Source: Tamlana crocina (GTDB lineage Bacteria; Bacteroidota; Bacteroidia; Flavobacteriales; Flavobacteriaceae). From it: a stretch of 64,000 nucleotides of DNA. The first letter of the stretch is position 1. The number at the start of each line of letters is the position of its first letter. Positions 35,226-44,459 of the stretch are shown piece after piece. The notes beneath the pieces were generated by a model that saw only the letters and a program-made list of their open reading frames with translations, searched no databases and was not told the origin of the DNA. The stretch spans positions 1,250,001 through 1,314,000 of the forward strand of contig CP158972.1 in NCBI GenBank assembly GCA_040429635.1. Direction: 5' to 3'. The translations under genes were made by a program, and so were the position numbers.

Positions 35226-36251
35226 TTATTTCGAAAAACGGTGTAGGGTAAATGTCATGGCGCTCAACAATAAAAATGCACCAATTTGATGAGCTAAACC
35301 CAACCATAGAGGCACGCTCAATAAAATAGTGAAAACCCCCAAAATAAACTGAACAAACACGATAACTACTAAGCTGAGAACACTTTTTTGCTGAATACTT
35401 GAGAGTGGTAGTTTTTTCGATTTTATCCAGAGCCATATTAATGCCGCAACAACTAAATATGCCAAAGTTCTATGAACAAATTGAATACCGCTTGGGTTTT
35501 CAAATAAATTCTTATAAAACGGTTGTAGTACATAAACCGTATGGTGAATAAACTTCTGCTCGTTCATTAAAGGCCAATGGTTGTGTAGCAATCCAGCTTT
35601 TAAACCGGCCACAAAAGCCCCGTAAATAATTTGTAAGATTAGAATGAAAAAACTAAAAATAATCCACTTTCTAAATTTAGGAAACGCAATAGGTTTTCTG
35701 TCTGGGTAAATTAAATCTAGAGCCACCCACAGTGTCGCAGCAAAAGTTAAAAAGGCAGTAACTAAGTGAGCTGCGAGCCTAAAGTGGCTAACATCGGGCT
35801 GGTCTACCAAACCGCTTTTAACCATGTACCACCCTAAAAAGCCTTGAAACGCTCCTAAGGCCATTAAAATGAAACTTTTTTTAATGGTGCTTTTGGTAAG
35901 TTGTTTAGTTATTAAGAAATACAAAAACGGAATGAAAAACACCATGCCAATTAACCGACCAATAACTCTGTGCAGCCACTCCCAGAAATAAATTTCCTTG
36001 AAATCGTCGAGCTCAAAGTGGTAGTTTAGTTTTTGGTATTCTGGATATTGTTTGTAAAGGTTAAAGGCTTCTTGCCATTCGGCCTCATTAAGTGGCGGGA
36101 TGGTGCCAGTTATCAATTTGTAATTGGAAATGGATAGCCCAGAATCGGTTAAACGGGTAATACCACCGACAAAAACCATTATAAAAATCAACAGACAGCC
36201 TGTTAATAGCCAATATATAACCTTTTTGTTGTCTTTTTTTGAATTTGCCAT
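35226..36251 (-). CDS. ctaA: Heme A synthase (COX15/CtaA family)
   Basis: 341 residues with about eight membrane helices. Oxidises the C8 methyl of heme O to the formyl of heme A for aa3-type cytochrome oxidase. VGGITRLTDSGLSIS at about 25-39 is the family signature, and heme-ligand histidines are in EWLHRVIGR, HFRLAAHLVTAFL, FVHRTLAYLV and LAHQIGAFLLL. The start region overlaps a half-copy of the CCACGAAT repeat (36247-36263). cca lies 12 bases upstream on the same strand, so they are probably co-transcribed. Confidence 0.93.
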   Translation of the reverse strand: MANSKKDNKKVIYWLLTGCLLIFIMVFVGGITRLTDSGLSISNYKLITGTIPPLNEAEWQEAFNLYKQYPEYQKLNYHFELDDFKEIYFWEWLHRVIGRLIGMVFFIPFLYFLITKQLTKSTIKKSFILMALGAFQGFLGWYMVKSGLVDQPDVSHFRLAAHLVTAFLTFAATLWVALDLIYPDRKPIAFPKFRKWIIFSFFILILQIIYGAFVAGLKAGLLHNHWPLMNEQKFIHHTVYVLQPFYKNLFENPSGIQFVHRTLAYLVVAALIWLWIKSKKLPLSSIQQKSVLSLVVIVFVQFILGVFTILLSVPLWLGLAHQIGAFLLLSAMTFTLHRFSK

Positions 36252-36263
36252 GAACGCACGAAT
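36247..36263. repeat. Half-copy of the CCACGAATGCACGAAT repeat
   Basis: GCCATGAACGCACGAAT matches 15 of 17 bases of the arm consensus GCCACGAATGCACGAAT. It spans the first codons of ctaA and the 12-base gap to cca. Confidence 0.4.
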
Positions 36264-37688
36264 TTATTTTTTACTAGCCATTTTAAGCCCTAATTTCTTA
36301 CCTTTTTCTAACATCAATTCATAGGCCGCTTCATATTCATTGGGAATATCGCCCTCTAAAATAGCTTCCTTTATTGCTTCTTTGATGATGCCGATTTCCT
36401 TAGAAGGCTGCAAATTGAAGGTTTCCATGATTTCTTCGCCCGAAATGGGCGGTTGGAAGTTCCTAACATGGTCGCGCTCTTCTACCTCCACAATTTTTTC
36501 ACGAACAATTTTGAAGTTGTTATGGTATTTTTTGAAGCGTTTCGGATTTTTGGTGGTGATGTCGGCTTCGCAAAGTATCATTAAATCTTCCACATAATCG
36601 CCGGCATCAAAAACCAAACGGCGAACGGCCGAATCGGTAACAATATCCTGTGCCAAAACAATGGGACGTGAGCTCATCAGTACCATTTTTTGAACGAACT
36701 TCATTTTGTCATTCAAAGGCATTTTTAACCGTTTGAACAATCGGTACACCATTTTTGAACCTTCAAATTCGTGACCATGGAAGGTCCAACCCACTTTTTT
36801 ACTGAATTTTTTTGTGGGTGCTTTCCCAATATCGTGTAACAAAGCAGCCCAACGTAGCCATAAATTATCGGTGTTTTCAGAGATGTTATCCACCACCTCC
36901 AAGGTGTGGTAAAAGTTGTCTTTATGGCGTTGGCCTTCAATTTCATCAATGCCTTTTAAAGCGGTGAGTTCCGGTAAAATGTATTTTAACAGACCTGTTT
37001 TTTCCAACAATAAAAACCCGATGGATGGTGTTTTGCTTTCCAGAATTTTGTTCAGTTCAGTAACAATACGTTCGTTGGTGATGATTTTTATGCGCTCAGC
37101 ATTTTTTGTGATAGCCTTAAGCGATTCATTTTCAATTTTAAAATTGAGTTGTGTTGCAAATCGAATAGCTCGGAGCATGCGCAATGGGTCGTCACTGTAA
37201 GTGATGTCTGGGTTTAATGGCGTGCGGATTATTTTTTTATCTAAATCGGCCATTCCTTCAAACGGATCTAGTAAATCCCCAAACGTATTTTCATTTAAAC
37301 TTAGAGCCAACGCATTTATAGTGAAATCGCGTCGGTTTTGGTCGTCTTGTAGCGTGCCATTTTCAACGGCAGGGTTGCGACTGTCTTCGGTATAGGATTC
37401 CTTTCGTGCGCCCACAAATTCAATTTCAATATCATCATGGCGGAGCATGGCCGTGCCGTAGGTTTTAAACACCTGAACTTTGGGCGTGTTGGGTAAATTT
37501 TTGGCGACTTGTTTGGCAAGTTTAATGCCGTCGCCAACCGCAACAACATCAATATCTTTCGCCTTGCCACGCTTTAAAAAATAATCACGAACATAACCGC
37601 CTATTACGTAGCTTTCCAGATTTAACTCTGAAGCAGATTTAGATATAACTTTAAAAATGTTGTGAGTTAATGCTTCTTTGTAATTCAT
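36264..37688 (-). CDS. cca: CCA tRNA nucleotidyltransferase with HD domain
   Basis: 474 residues from ATG 37688 (a GTG four codons upstream is inside a repeat and less likely). Class II nucleotidyltransferase: [10 protein letters not shown] then [11 protein letters not shown] carries the catalytic DxD (about residues 28-52); [11 protein letters not shown] and [15 protein letters not shown] follow. An HD phosphohydrolase domain ([11 protein letters not shown], about 258-268) is at the centre-right. It adds or repairs CCA at tRNA 3' ends. Both tRNA genes in this window lack an encoded CCA, consistent with its need. Confidence 0.93.
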   Translation of the reverse strand: MNYKEALTHNIFKVISKSASELNLESYVIGGYVRDYFLKRGKAKDIDVVAVGDGIKLAKQVAKNLPNTPKVQVFKTYGTAMLRHDDIEIEFVGARKESYTEDSRNPAVENGTLQDDQNRRDFTINALALSLNENTFGDLLDPFEGMADLDKKIIRTPLNPDITYSDDPLRMLRAIRFATQLNFKIENESLKAITKNAERIKIITNERIVTELNKILESKTPSIGFLLLEKTGLLKYILPELTALKGIDEIEGQRHKDNFYHTLEVVDNISENTDNLWLRWAALLHDIGKAPTKKFSKKVGWTFHGHEFEGSKMVYRLFKRLKMPLNDKMKFVQKMVLMSSRPIVLAQDIVTDSAVRRLVFDAGDYVEDLMILCEADITTKNPKRFKKYHNNFKIVREKIVEVEERDHVRNFQPPISGEEIMETFNLQPSKEIGIIKEAIKEAILEGDIPNEYEAAYELMLEKGKKLGLKMASKK

Positions 37689-37695
37689 TTTATTT

Positions 37696-37712
37696 GCCAC
37701 TAATACACGAAT
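37696..37712. repeat. Half-copy of the CCACGAATGCACGAAT repeat
   Basis: GCCACTAATACACGAAT matches 15 of 17 bases of the arm consensus and lies in the gap between cca and the GxxExxY gene. Confidence 0.5.
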
Positions 37713-37716
37713 GTTT

Positions 37717-38091
37717 TTATAATACGATACGTTTATGGTCTAAGAAATCTTTGTGAAAATTCACCAAAATTGCAAGTTTGTTCTGTGATACTTTTAAGTA
37801 GTTAATGCATTGTGAAATATGTTTGTCGTGCAAACTTTCTACAGATTTTATTTCTAAAATTATTTTATCGAACACTACGAAATCTGCATAAAACTTGTGT
37901 TTTAAAACAATGTTTTTATAGTTTACGTGGTATTCTTTTTCTCTTTGAAACGGAATATTTCTTAATTTAAATTCATGTTCAATAGCATCTTTGTACACAA
38001 TTTCAGAAAAACCACTTCCCAAGTTGTTGTAAACTTCAAATAGTACACCAACAATTTCATAGCTTTCTTCTTTATATACAATTCTAGACAT
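37717..38091 (-). CDS. GxxExxY protein, PD-(D/E)XK nuclease-like
   Basis: 124 residues. The name-giving motif is G27-FS-E30-IV-Y33. [18 protein letters not shown] has Asp70 and Glu80-Ile-Lys82, the D-x(n)-ExK arrangement of the PD-(D/E)XK nuclease fold. The function of this family is unknown. The gene sits between a half-copy of the CCACGAAT repeat 5 bases past its stop and a full palindromic copy 34 bases before its start, so it may be associated with, or have moved with, those repeats. No signal peptide. Confidence 0.85.
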   Translation of the reverse strand: MSRIVYKEESYEIVGVLFEVYNNLGSGFSEIVYKDAIEHEFKLRNIPFQREKEYHVNYKNIVLKHKFYADFVVFDKIILEIKSVESLHDKHISQCINYLKVSQNKLAILVNFHKDFLDHKRIVL

Positions 38092-38124
38092 TCAATTGCG
38101 GTGTTTCTATTTTTAAAGCGTTAT

Positions 38125-38200
38125 GCTACGAATGCACGAATATTTTAAATGTTTTTCTTAATAGTGAAACATAATGGAAAGATATTCGTGTATTCGTGGC
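38125..38200. repeat. CCACGAATGCACGAAT-type palindrome, full copy
   Basis: Left arm GCTACGAATGCACGAATATT (38125-38144) and right arm GATATTCGTGTATTCGTGGC (38181-38200) are inverted repeats with three mismatches around a 36-base spacer. Located between the GxxExxY start and the sua5 stop. The same arms appear at 18334-18391 and as halves at 36247 and 37696. Confidence 0.65.
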
Positions 38201-38205
38201 GATTT

Positions 38206-38766
38206 TTACTCTCGAATAATCTTTACAACACCATTATTACTCAACTTGATAATTGAGGATGGTTTGTCGCAAATTTTTTCGCGCTGCAAATTTACAACAT
38301 AGTCCACACCTTTTAAAACCTCGGGTGCTATTTCTTTGAATGATTTGGGCGTGGGTTGCCCACTGATGTTGGCTGAAGTGGAAACAATGGCACCATTAAA
38401 TTTTCTGGATAGCCAAAAACAGAAGTCATCATCGGGGATGCGAATGGCGATGCTGCCATCGTCGGCGATTAAATTTTCGGCTAAATTTTGGGCTTCATCG
38501 TAAATGATGGTGGTGGGTTTGTCGGTTACATCAATGATGTTTTGTGCTGCTGCCGGAACTTGTTTTACGTATTTTTTCAACATCCTATCGTCGGCCACCA
38601 AACAAATTAGAGCTTTGCTGTCCTCTCGCTGTTTTAGATTGTACACTTTTTTTACAGCCTCCGGGTTGCTGGCATCGCAGCCAATGCCCCAAACGGTATC
38701 GGTTGGGTAAAGGATGAGGCCTCCGTTTTTTAAAACTTCAAGAGCGTTTTTTATTTCGGATTGCAT
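38206..38766 (-). CDS. L-threonylcarbamoyladenylate synthase (Sua5/YrdC/YciO)
   Basis: 186 residues from ATG 38766; an upstream extension of 23 codons lacks family sequence. GGLILYPTDTVWGIGCDASNPEAV, KQREDSKALICLVAD and VSTSANISGQPTPKS are the YrdC-domain signatures that bind threonine, bicarbonate and ATP. It makes threonylcarbamoyl-AMP for the t6A37 modification of ANN-decoding tRNAs. The short form lacks the Sua5 C-terminal domain. The upstream DUF4422 gene ends 13 bases before, so it could be read from the polysaccharide operon. Confidence 0.88.
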   Translation of the reverse strand: MQSEIKNALEVLKNGGLILYPTDTVWGIGCDASNPEAVKKVYNLKQREDSKALICLVADDRMLKKYVKQVPAAAQNIIDVTDKPTTIIYDEAQNLAENLIADDGSIAIRIPDDDFCFWLSRKFNGAIVSTSANISGQPTPKSFKEIAPEVLKGVDYVVNLQREKICDKPSSIIKLSNNGVVKIIRE

Positions 38767-38779
38767 AGTACAGCTTTTA

Positions 38780-39610
38780 TTATTCAATACATTCTTTTGG
38801 TGCAAGTACTTCTGGGTTGTCTTCAAAAAAATCATTTACAAGGATTAAGGGAAGATGTTTTACTTTGAATTTGTTGTGATGTACATACAGAGACAAAAGA
38901 CGTTCAGATATGAAGCCAAATACTCTTCTTTGGTAAGGAGATTTACTTATGGTTATCCTTGATTCTAATTCGAATAAAATATTAAATAACCATGAGCAAT
39001 ATTCATTTAACCAAGTGTAAGTAGCTATAAACATATTTGCCATATAAAAACATTCATAGCTTTCATACAAATAGGTTTTTATACTTGGTTCGTATTCCGG
39101 ATACTTTTCTTTTATTATTTCCATTGCAGTATTCCAGTCTGAAGCCCGGTGGTGAAAACAATAATCTTCAGCAATAGTGGCAGGCAGTTCATTGACCATG
39201 TATGTTCTTGGATATGGAAGAATTATATCGTATTTATTTAACCATTTAGATACGTTTTTTTTTATTTTATTTTCTTTATCATGAGTTTTTATTATGAGCT
39301 TATTGTCACTTTTAACTCTTTTTATTGTTCTTGGTTTTCTGCTTAGTGGGTTAGTAAAAAAAAGAAAATATCTTCTATAATGCATAAGCCCAACTATATT
39401 TTCATTTTTCATGTTTTTCCATATCCAATATAAAGCACTAAGTTCATTAAAGTTTATGTTTTTATGAGAAATATTGTCAACCCCAGTGTTGTCCATGTAA
39501 TAACCTTCATCTATCGTGAAGTTGTTTAAGTTTCTTCCTACTTGAATGGGTTTTAAAATAGCATTAGAAACATAGGGTTTGTCTTTATGTGTGGCAATAA
39601 AAATTTTCAT
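38780..39610 (-). CDS. DUF4422 glycosyltransferase-like protein
   Basis: 276 residues. MKIFIATHKDKPY, NISHKNINFNELSALYWIWKNMKNENIVGLMHYRRYF and FGFISERLLSLYVHHN are characteristic of DUF4422, a GT-A-like domain in capsule and O-antigen clusters. Paralogue of the next upstream gene (39615-40388); both share the N-(I/E)SxKN-F-ELTA/S-YWI, G-L/M-HYRRYF and FGFISERLL segments. Likely cytoplasmic, adding a sugar (perhaps galactofuranose, given glf beside it) to the surface glycan. Four bases separate it from the gene upstream. Confidence 0.8.
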   Translation of the reverse strand: MKIFIATHKDKPYVSNAILKPIQVGRNLNNFTIDEGYYMDNTGVDNISHKNINFNELSALYWIWKNMKNENIVGLMHYRRYFLFFTNPLSRKPRTIKRVKSDNKLIIKTHDKENKIKKNVSKWLNKYDIILPYPRTYMVNELPATIAEDYCFHHRASDWNTAMEIIKEKYPEYEPSIKTYLYESYECFYMANMFIATYTWLNEYCSWLFNILFELESRITISKSPYQRRVFGFISERLLSLYVHHNKFKVKHLPLILVNDFFEDNPEVLAPKECIE

Positions 39611-39614
39611 TAGG

Positions 39615-40388
39615 TTATTCTATTTTGTAAAGAGGTATTTCTTTAATATTTAGTTTGTTGTTGTAAAAGTATAGGCCTAACAAGCGTTCAGAAATAAAAC
39701 CAAATACACGTTTTTGATAATCATCTATAGGAATTTCGATACGCTTTTCTACTTCAAAAAGAATGCTAAATAACCAGTTGTGGTAATCGTCCCAAATTTT
39801 TTTTGGAGCAATGAGCATATTGGCGGCATGAAAAGAGTTGCCATTATCTAAATATTCAACAATACTGGTTTTGTATGAGGGGTATTTTTCAGCAATAACA
39901 GATTTGGTTATATTAAAGTCTCTTTCCCTATGAAATATTTTATAATTTTCAGATAATGATATAGGGCGCTTATTGTGTTTGCTAACAGAATGCCTGGGTA
40001 ATATAACATCGTAATTTTTTAATATGTTTACAATATGTTCTTGTTGTGTCTCAGAGGGTACGGTATAAAGTTTAGTTTTTTTAAAATTTTGCGCAGTGAT
40101 GCGTTTTTGAGTTGAAGGGGATATACTAAGTTTATTATAAAATAGGTTAAAATAACGTCTGTAATGGCAAAGTCCAACATATTCTTGGTCTGTACAATTT
40201 TGGGTTATCCAGTAACTAGCAGTAAGTTCACAAAAATTTTCATTTTTGTTAGAGATATTATTTCCAGTAGCATCAGTAATGGAAGAGCCAATATTTGAGT
40301 GTGCTTTAGAATTTACATATATAGTTTGATATAGTTTGTTAGTTAGATAAGGCTGGGGACCATGTGAAACTGTAAATATTTTAACCAT
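39615..40388 (-). CDS. DUF4422 glycosyltransferase-like protein
   Basis: 257 residues with NISNKNENFCELTASYWITQN, EYVGLCHYRRYF and RVFGFISERLLGLYFYNN, the DUF4422 signatures. It is a tandem paralogue of 38780-39610, clearly diverged. Gap of 6 bases to glf upstream. The unit GT4-glf-DUF4422-DUF4422 reads as one operon with gaps of 4 to 6 bases. Expected role: glycosyl transfer in capsule or O-antigen synthesis. Confidence 0.8.
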   Translation of the reverse strand: MVKIFTVSHGPQPYLTNKLYQTIYVNSKAHSNIGSSITDATGNNISNKNENFCELTASYWITQNCTDQEYVGLCHYRRYFNLFYNKLSISPSTQKRITAQNFKKTKLYTVPSETQQEHIVNILKNYDVILPRHSVSKHNKRPISLSENYKIFHRERDFNITKSVIAEKYPSYKTSIVEYLDNGNSFHAANMLIAPKKIWDDYHNWLFSILFEVEKRIEIPIDDYQKRVFGFISERLLGLYFYNNKLNIKEIPLYKIE

Positions 40389-40394
40389 AAGTTT

Positions 40395-41501
40395 TTATTG
40401 TTCTAATTCCGTTTTTGCTTTAACAAGGGCTGAGGCAATTATTTGGTGCATATCATAATATTTGTATTCTGCTAAACGACCACCAAAAATAACATTTTTA
40501 TAAGCCTTAGATTTTTCTTTATACTTATTGTAGATATTTTGATTCATAGGATTGTTAATTGGGTAGTAAGCTTCTTTATTAGGAGTCCAATCTTCAGGAT
40601 ATTCTTTTGTTATTATAGTATGTTCTTGGTTGTTGAACTCAAAATGTTTGTGCTCTATAATTCTAGTAAAAGGAATATTAGCGTCGTTATAATTAACCAC
40701 AGCATTGCCTTGATAGTTTGTTGTATTCAAAATTTCATCTTCAAAACGTAATGACCGGTATTCTAACTGACCAAATTCATAGTTAAAATATTCATCTATT
40801 TTACCTGTAAAAATAACCTTGTCTGCCATTTGTTCAAACTGTTCTTTGTTGTTGAAAAAATCGCAGTTGGTTTTAGTCTCAATGTTATTTAGTAAGCCCT
40901 CAATAATTTTATTATAGCCACCAATTGGGATTCCTTGGTACTTGTCATTAAAATAGTTGTTATTAAATGTATAGCGTACAGGGAGTCTTTTAATTATAAA
41001 AGCGGGTAATTCTGTTGCTTTTTTACCCCATTGTTTTTCTGTATATTCTTTAATGAGTGTTTCGTAAATGTCTTTGCCAACAAGAGAAAGCGCTTGCTCT
41101 TCAAGATTCTTAGGGTGCTTTACTCCATACTCTTTTATTTGTCCTTCTATGATGTTTTTGGCTTCATGAGGTGTTTTTACTCCCCAAAGCTGATAAAAGG
41201 TGTTCATGTTAAAAGGAAGATTGAATAGTTTCTCTTTCGAGATGGATACGGGAGAGTTGATGTAGTTGTTAAATTCAGCAAACTGGTTTACATAATCCCA
41301 AATAGCTTTATCGTTTGTGTGAAAAATATGAGCTCCATATTTGTGTACATTAATCCCATTTTTGTTTTCGCAATATACATTTCCGCCTATATGACTTCGT
41401 TTATCTATTACCAAACACTTTCTTCCTTTTTTTGTGGCTTCATGAGCAAATACGGATCCAAAAAGACCTGATCCTACAATTAAATAGTTATAAAGTTTCA
41501 T
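40395..41501 (-). CDS. glf: UDP-galactopyranose mutase
   Basis: 368 residues from ATG 41501 (a TTG one codon upstream is possible). FAD-dependent ring contraction of UDP-galactopyranose to UDP-galactofuranose. Rossmann FAD motif GSGLFGSVFAHEATKKG (residues about 9-25) with VIDKRSHIGGN; YGAHIFHTND and EYTEKQWGKKATELP are substrate-site segments; FGGRLAEYKYYDMHQ near the C-terminus is diagnostic. Its presence means the glycan of this cluster contains galactofuranose. Confidence 0.95.
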   Translation of the reverse strand: MKLYNYLIVGSGLFGSVFAHEATKKGRKCLVIDKRSHIGGNVYCENKNGINVHKYGAHIFHTNDKAIWDYVNQFAEFNNYINSPVSISKEKLFNLPFNMNTFYQLWGVKTPHEAKNIIEGQIKEYGVKHPKNLEEQALSLVGKDIYETLIKEYTEKQWGKKATELPAFIIKRLPVRYTFNNNYFNDKYQGIPIGGYNKIIEGLLNNIETKTNCDFFNNKEQFEQMADKVIFTGKIDEYFNYEFGQLEYRSLRFEDEILNTTNYQGNAVVNYNDANIPFTRIIEHKHFEFNNQEHTIITKEYPEDWTPNKEAYYPINNPMNQNIYNKYKEKSKAYKNVIFGGRLAEYKYYDMHQIIASALVKAKTELEQ

Positions 41502-41505
41502 CAAA

Positions 41506-42615
41506 TTAGTTGTATAAGTTTTGTTTGTATGCCTTCTCTAGTTCAACATACATTTTGTCAGTAATTATTTCTTTTGTGAAATTCTCTTTTAAATGTTTGA
41601 AGCCGTTTTCTATCAGTTCAATTTTTAGGTCTTTATTATTCAAAACTTCTAGAGCTTTTTTTGCAAAATCTTTAGCATTTTCTTTCTCACAAAGTATTCC
41701 TGTTTTACCATTAACTATTACTTCAGGAATACCCCCAGCATTAGTTGCTATTATTGGAACATGGCAATTATAAGCTTCAAGTAAAACCCCGCCGGTTGGT
41801 TCTAATTTGGAGGTAAACATGAAAAGATCAAGCTCAGGAAATATTTCTGGGATATCTTGTCTAAATCCTGTGAAAACAAAGTCACTTTTTAAACCTTGCT
41901 TTTCAACATAATCTTTAATCTCATTTTCCAATTTACCAGTACCGATAAGGAAAAATTTAACATTGGATAATTCTGACTTTATTAGTTTAGCTGCATCAAC
42001 AAATGTGTAATGGTCTTTAAAAGGGACAAAAGCAGAAATGTTTCCAATTAGTATTGTATCGTGTTTTAAGTTAAATTCTTTATGCAAAACCCCTGTGGCT
42101 TCTTTTTTAGGAAACTCAGCTAAATCCGTTGCGCTTCCAACAATAGAAAAGCGGGAATGGTTCTTAATAGAAGGTTTTAAAGCATCAACAACGGCTTGCG
42201 AAACACAGATTAGTTTTACTAAATATTTATAATTATATTTGAGTTTACTTAGTTTTCTTTTAGAAATATCTTTGATTAATGTCCTGAAAAATACAAGGGG
42301 TATTTTTTTAGATGATAATATTGATGAAATAACACATAAGGTATGTGCCCTACTGCTATGTATTAATATAAGGTCAATCTTTTCCTCTCTAACAATTTGT
42401 TTGATTTTTTTTATCCAACTAAAACTATATTCAGATTTTAAGGGGATAGAATGAACATTAAAGTTTTTCTCTTCAGCTATTTCAGATAACTTAGTTTGAG
42501 ATGGGCATATTAAAACTTGGTGTTCTATTCTAGGGTTAAATGCCTCATAATAATAAACGATTTGTTGTTCGTGTCCACGCCAAACATTGGATGCAGTAAT
42601 TTGAAGTAATCTCAT
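41506..42615 (-). CDS. Glycosyltransferase family 4
   Basis: 369 residues, GT-B fold. N-terminal acceptor half starts MRLLQITASNVWRGHEQQIVYYYEAF; the C-terminal donor half contains IGNISAFVPFKDHYTFVDAAKLI, the E-x7-E segment EPTGGVLLEAYN, and PIIATNAGGIPEVIVNGKTGIL. First gene of the four-gene polysaccharide operon; a -7 element TATCTTTG lies at 42636-42643 on the minus strand. Donor and acceptor not predictable. Divergent from the WaaP-like gene. Confidence 0.9.
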   Translation of the reverse strand: MRLLQITASNVWRGHEQQIVYYYEAFNPRIEHQVLICPSQTKLSEIAEEKNFNVHSIPLKSEYSFSWIKKIKQIVREEKIDLILIHSSRAHTLCVISSILSSKKIPLVFFRTLIKDISKRKLSKLKYNYKYLVKLICVSQAVVDALKPSIKNHSRFSIVGSATDLAEFPKKEATGVLHKEFNLKHDTILIGNISAFVPFKDHYTFVDAAKLIKSELSNVKFFLIGTGKLENEIKDYVEKQGLKSDFVFTGFRQDIPEIFPELDLFMFTSKLEPTGGVLLEAYNCHVPIIATNAGGIPEVIVNGKTGILCEKENAKDFAKKALEVLNNKDLKIELIENGFKHLKENFTKEIITDKMYVELEKAYKQNLYN

Positions 42616-42694
42616 GTCTTTTTAATAATTGAAAACAAAGATAAGATATCATTTTTTTAAATTAGGAAAACATAAAAATTTGTAATATTGCTGA

Positions 42695-43498
42695 ATGAAA
42701 AATGTAGTAGTTCAAGATATATTTGCAGCTAATACCCTAGAGTTTAAACACTTTATAACTAATTTTAATTCAGAGGGGATTCCTTTTGGAAATCAAGATA
42801 GAAACTCCTTGAAGCTATTTCGGCTAAAAGATAAAACAATAAATGTTAAATCATTTAAAATTCCTAATATAATAAACCAAATCGTTTATAGGTTTTTCCG
42901 AAAAAGCAAGGCTCAACGTTCTTTTGAGTATGCGAATAAACTAATTCAATTAGGAATTGGTACACCACAACCCATAGCGTATTTTGAGTTTGGCTCATTG
43001 TTTTTGTTCAAAAGTAGTTTCTATGTAAGTGAACATTTAGATTGCGATTTAACTTTTAGGGAGCTTACTTTAGATTTAAATTATCCTAATCATGAATTGA
43101 TTTTACGAGCTTTTACGAGATTTACCTTTAAACTACACGAAAACGGAGTGAATTTTTTAGATCACTCGCCCGGAAATACTCTCATTAAAAGAACAGGCGA
43201 CGGTTACGAATTTTATTTGGTCGATTTAAACCGAATGGAATTTGGTAAGATGGATTTTGAAACCCGTATTAAAAACTTTGCCAAGCTCACCATCCATAAG
43301 CCGATGATACAGGTGATGAGCAACGAATATGCAAAATGTTTAGGTGAAGATGAACAGCGCGTATTTAATTTGATGTGGCGGGCAACTGTCGATTTCCAAG
43401 ACCGGTTCTACAGAAAAGTACGATTGAAAAAACACATATTCTTTTGGAAGGAAAAATACCGGTCAATGTCGAGCCGACATCCAATTCAACGTTTTTGA
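42695..43498 (+). CDS. WaaP-like lipopolysaccharide kinase
   Basis: 267 residues. FTFKLHENGVNFLDHSPGNTLIK (about 145-165) holds the catalytic loop (D-x-S-P-x-N) and FYLVDLNRMEF the metal-binding Asp, as in Kdo/WaaP family kinases that phosphorylate the LPS inner core. No signal peptide; acts at the cytoplasmic face of the inner membrane. It lies alone on the plus strand between the polysaccharide operon and the GT25 gene, within an LPS-like cluster that includes a GT9 heptosyltransferase-type gene. Confidence 0.85.
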   Translation: MKNVVVQDIFAANTLEFKHFITNFNSEGIPFGNQDRNSLKLFRLKDKTINVKSFKIPNIINQIVYRFFRKSKAQRSFEYANKLIQLGIGTPQPIAYFEFGSLFLFKSSFYVSEHLDCDLTFRELTLDLNYPNHELILRAFTRFTFKLHENGVNFLDHSPGNTLIKRTGDGYEFYLVDLNRMEFGKMDFETRIKNFAKLTIHKPMIQVMSNEYAKCLGEDEQRVFNLMWRATVDFQDRFYRKVRLKKHIFFWKEKYRSMSSRHPIQRF

Positions 43499-43534
43499 AC
43501 AGTTAGATTTATAAAATCATATCAAAAAAATTGA

Positions 43535-44344
43535 CTATTTTACAAGTTTTGTTCTTTTTGAGATAAAGGAGTCCACAAACTTTTTTAGACTGTGGTGCGA
43601 TAAGTAGTAGTAGTATTTTGGGAAAAGCCTATTGAGTTCATAAAAAATTTGTTTTAAGAGTTTTGCTTTGCGAAGAGAAACGTCGTGGTGTATCTCCGAA
43701 ACGGAATTCATTGGGTTTGCATCTACTACGGAAGGCAGTAGGTTGTAAATCCTTAAATTGAAGTTCCACGCATGTTGGAGTTCGCAGTCAATAGGGCGTT
43801 TTATTATCGGGATTCCGTTTTTCAGTGTTTTCTTTAAAAATTTTTCAGCTCCTTTGCGAGTCCAAATTGCTCCAAGTGTAGATATTGGGATACTTGTTCC
43901 ACATGCCCCAATAAAATACGTTTCATCCAGTTGTTGAACATTAATACTCCTCCTTTTTCCATTTTTGAGCTTTAGTACGTCCCACTGATGCTTTTCAGGT
44001 AAAGAGTCATAGATTTCGATGGACTTTTCAACAGTACGTTTGTAATTGATTTCTAGTTTAGCATCGTCCTCAATAATAATAGCAAATCTGAAACTCGATT
44101 TTAAAAAAGTCTGCATTGTTTTGATATGACTCAAAAAACACCCAATTTCTCCGGGAACCAAGTTTCTGTCGTAACGGTTTTTTAAAGTGTAATCTGTGTC
44201 TTTTAAGTTTCGTGCATCAACTGCCCGAATGCGTTCAAACTTGTGAATACCACTCTTTTCAAATTCTTTTTCCATTCGTTCCAATCGGTCTTTGGACCGG
44301 TCAAGATTAATTAAATACGTTTGAAAATTTAAAGAATCCTGCAT
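43535..44344 (-). CDS. Glycosyltransferase family 25 (LPS biosynthesis)
   Basis: 269 residues from ATG 44344; the upstream 30 codons lack family sequence. FQTYLINLDRSKDRLERMEKEFEKSG opens the domain, followed by PGEIGCFLSHIKTMQTFLKS and FAIIIEDDAKLE with the acidic metal motif. This is the LpsA/LgtB-like pattern of galactosyl- or glucosyltransferases that extend the LPS outer core. Convergent with the WaaP-like gene. Confidence 0.88.
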   Translation of the reverse strand: MQDSLNFQTYLINLDRSKDRLERMEKEFEKSGIHKFERIRAVDARNLKDTDYTLKNRYDRNLVPGEIGCFLSHIKTMQTFLKSSFRFAIIIEDDAKLEINYKRTVEKSIEIYDSLPEKHQWDVLKLKNGKRRSINVQQLDETYFIGACGTSIPISTLGAIWTRKGAEKFLKKTLKNGIPIIKRPIDCELQHAWNFNLRIYNLLPSVVDANPMNSVSEIHHDVSLRKAKLLKQIFYELNRLFPKYYYYLSHHSLKKFVDSFISKRTKLVK

Positions 44345-44459
44345 GGCCGTTGAAGGGTTAAGAATTGAAACAGTTTGTGTGTTTATAATACATCGATCGA
44401 ATTTATAACTTTTTTGGTAATCAGCAAAAAACAAAAAGCAGTAAACAGAGCTTAAGCAG

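Noticed and set aside
37717-38091. A bounded mobile element made of the GxxExxY gene and its flanking repeats
   Set aside because: One flank is a half-arm and the other a full palindrome, and no target-site duplication is visible; kept as a finding, not as a called element.
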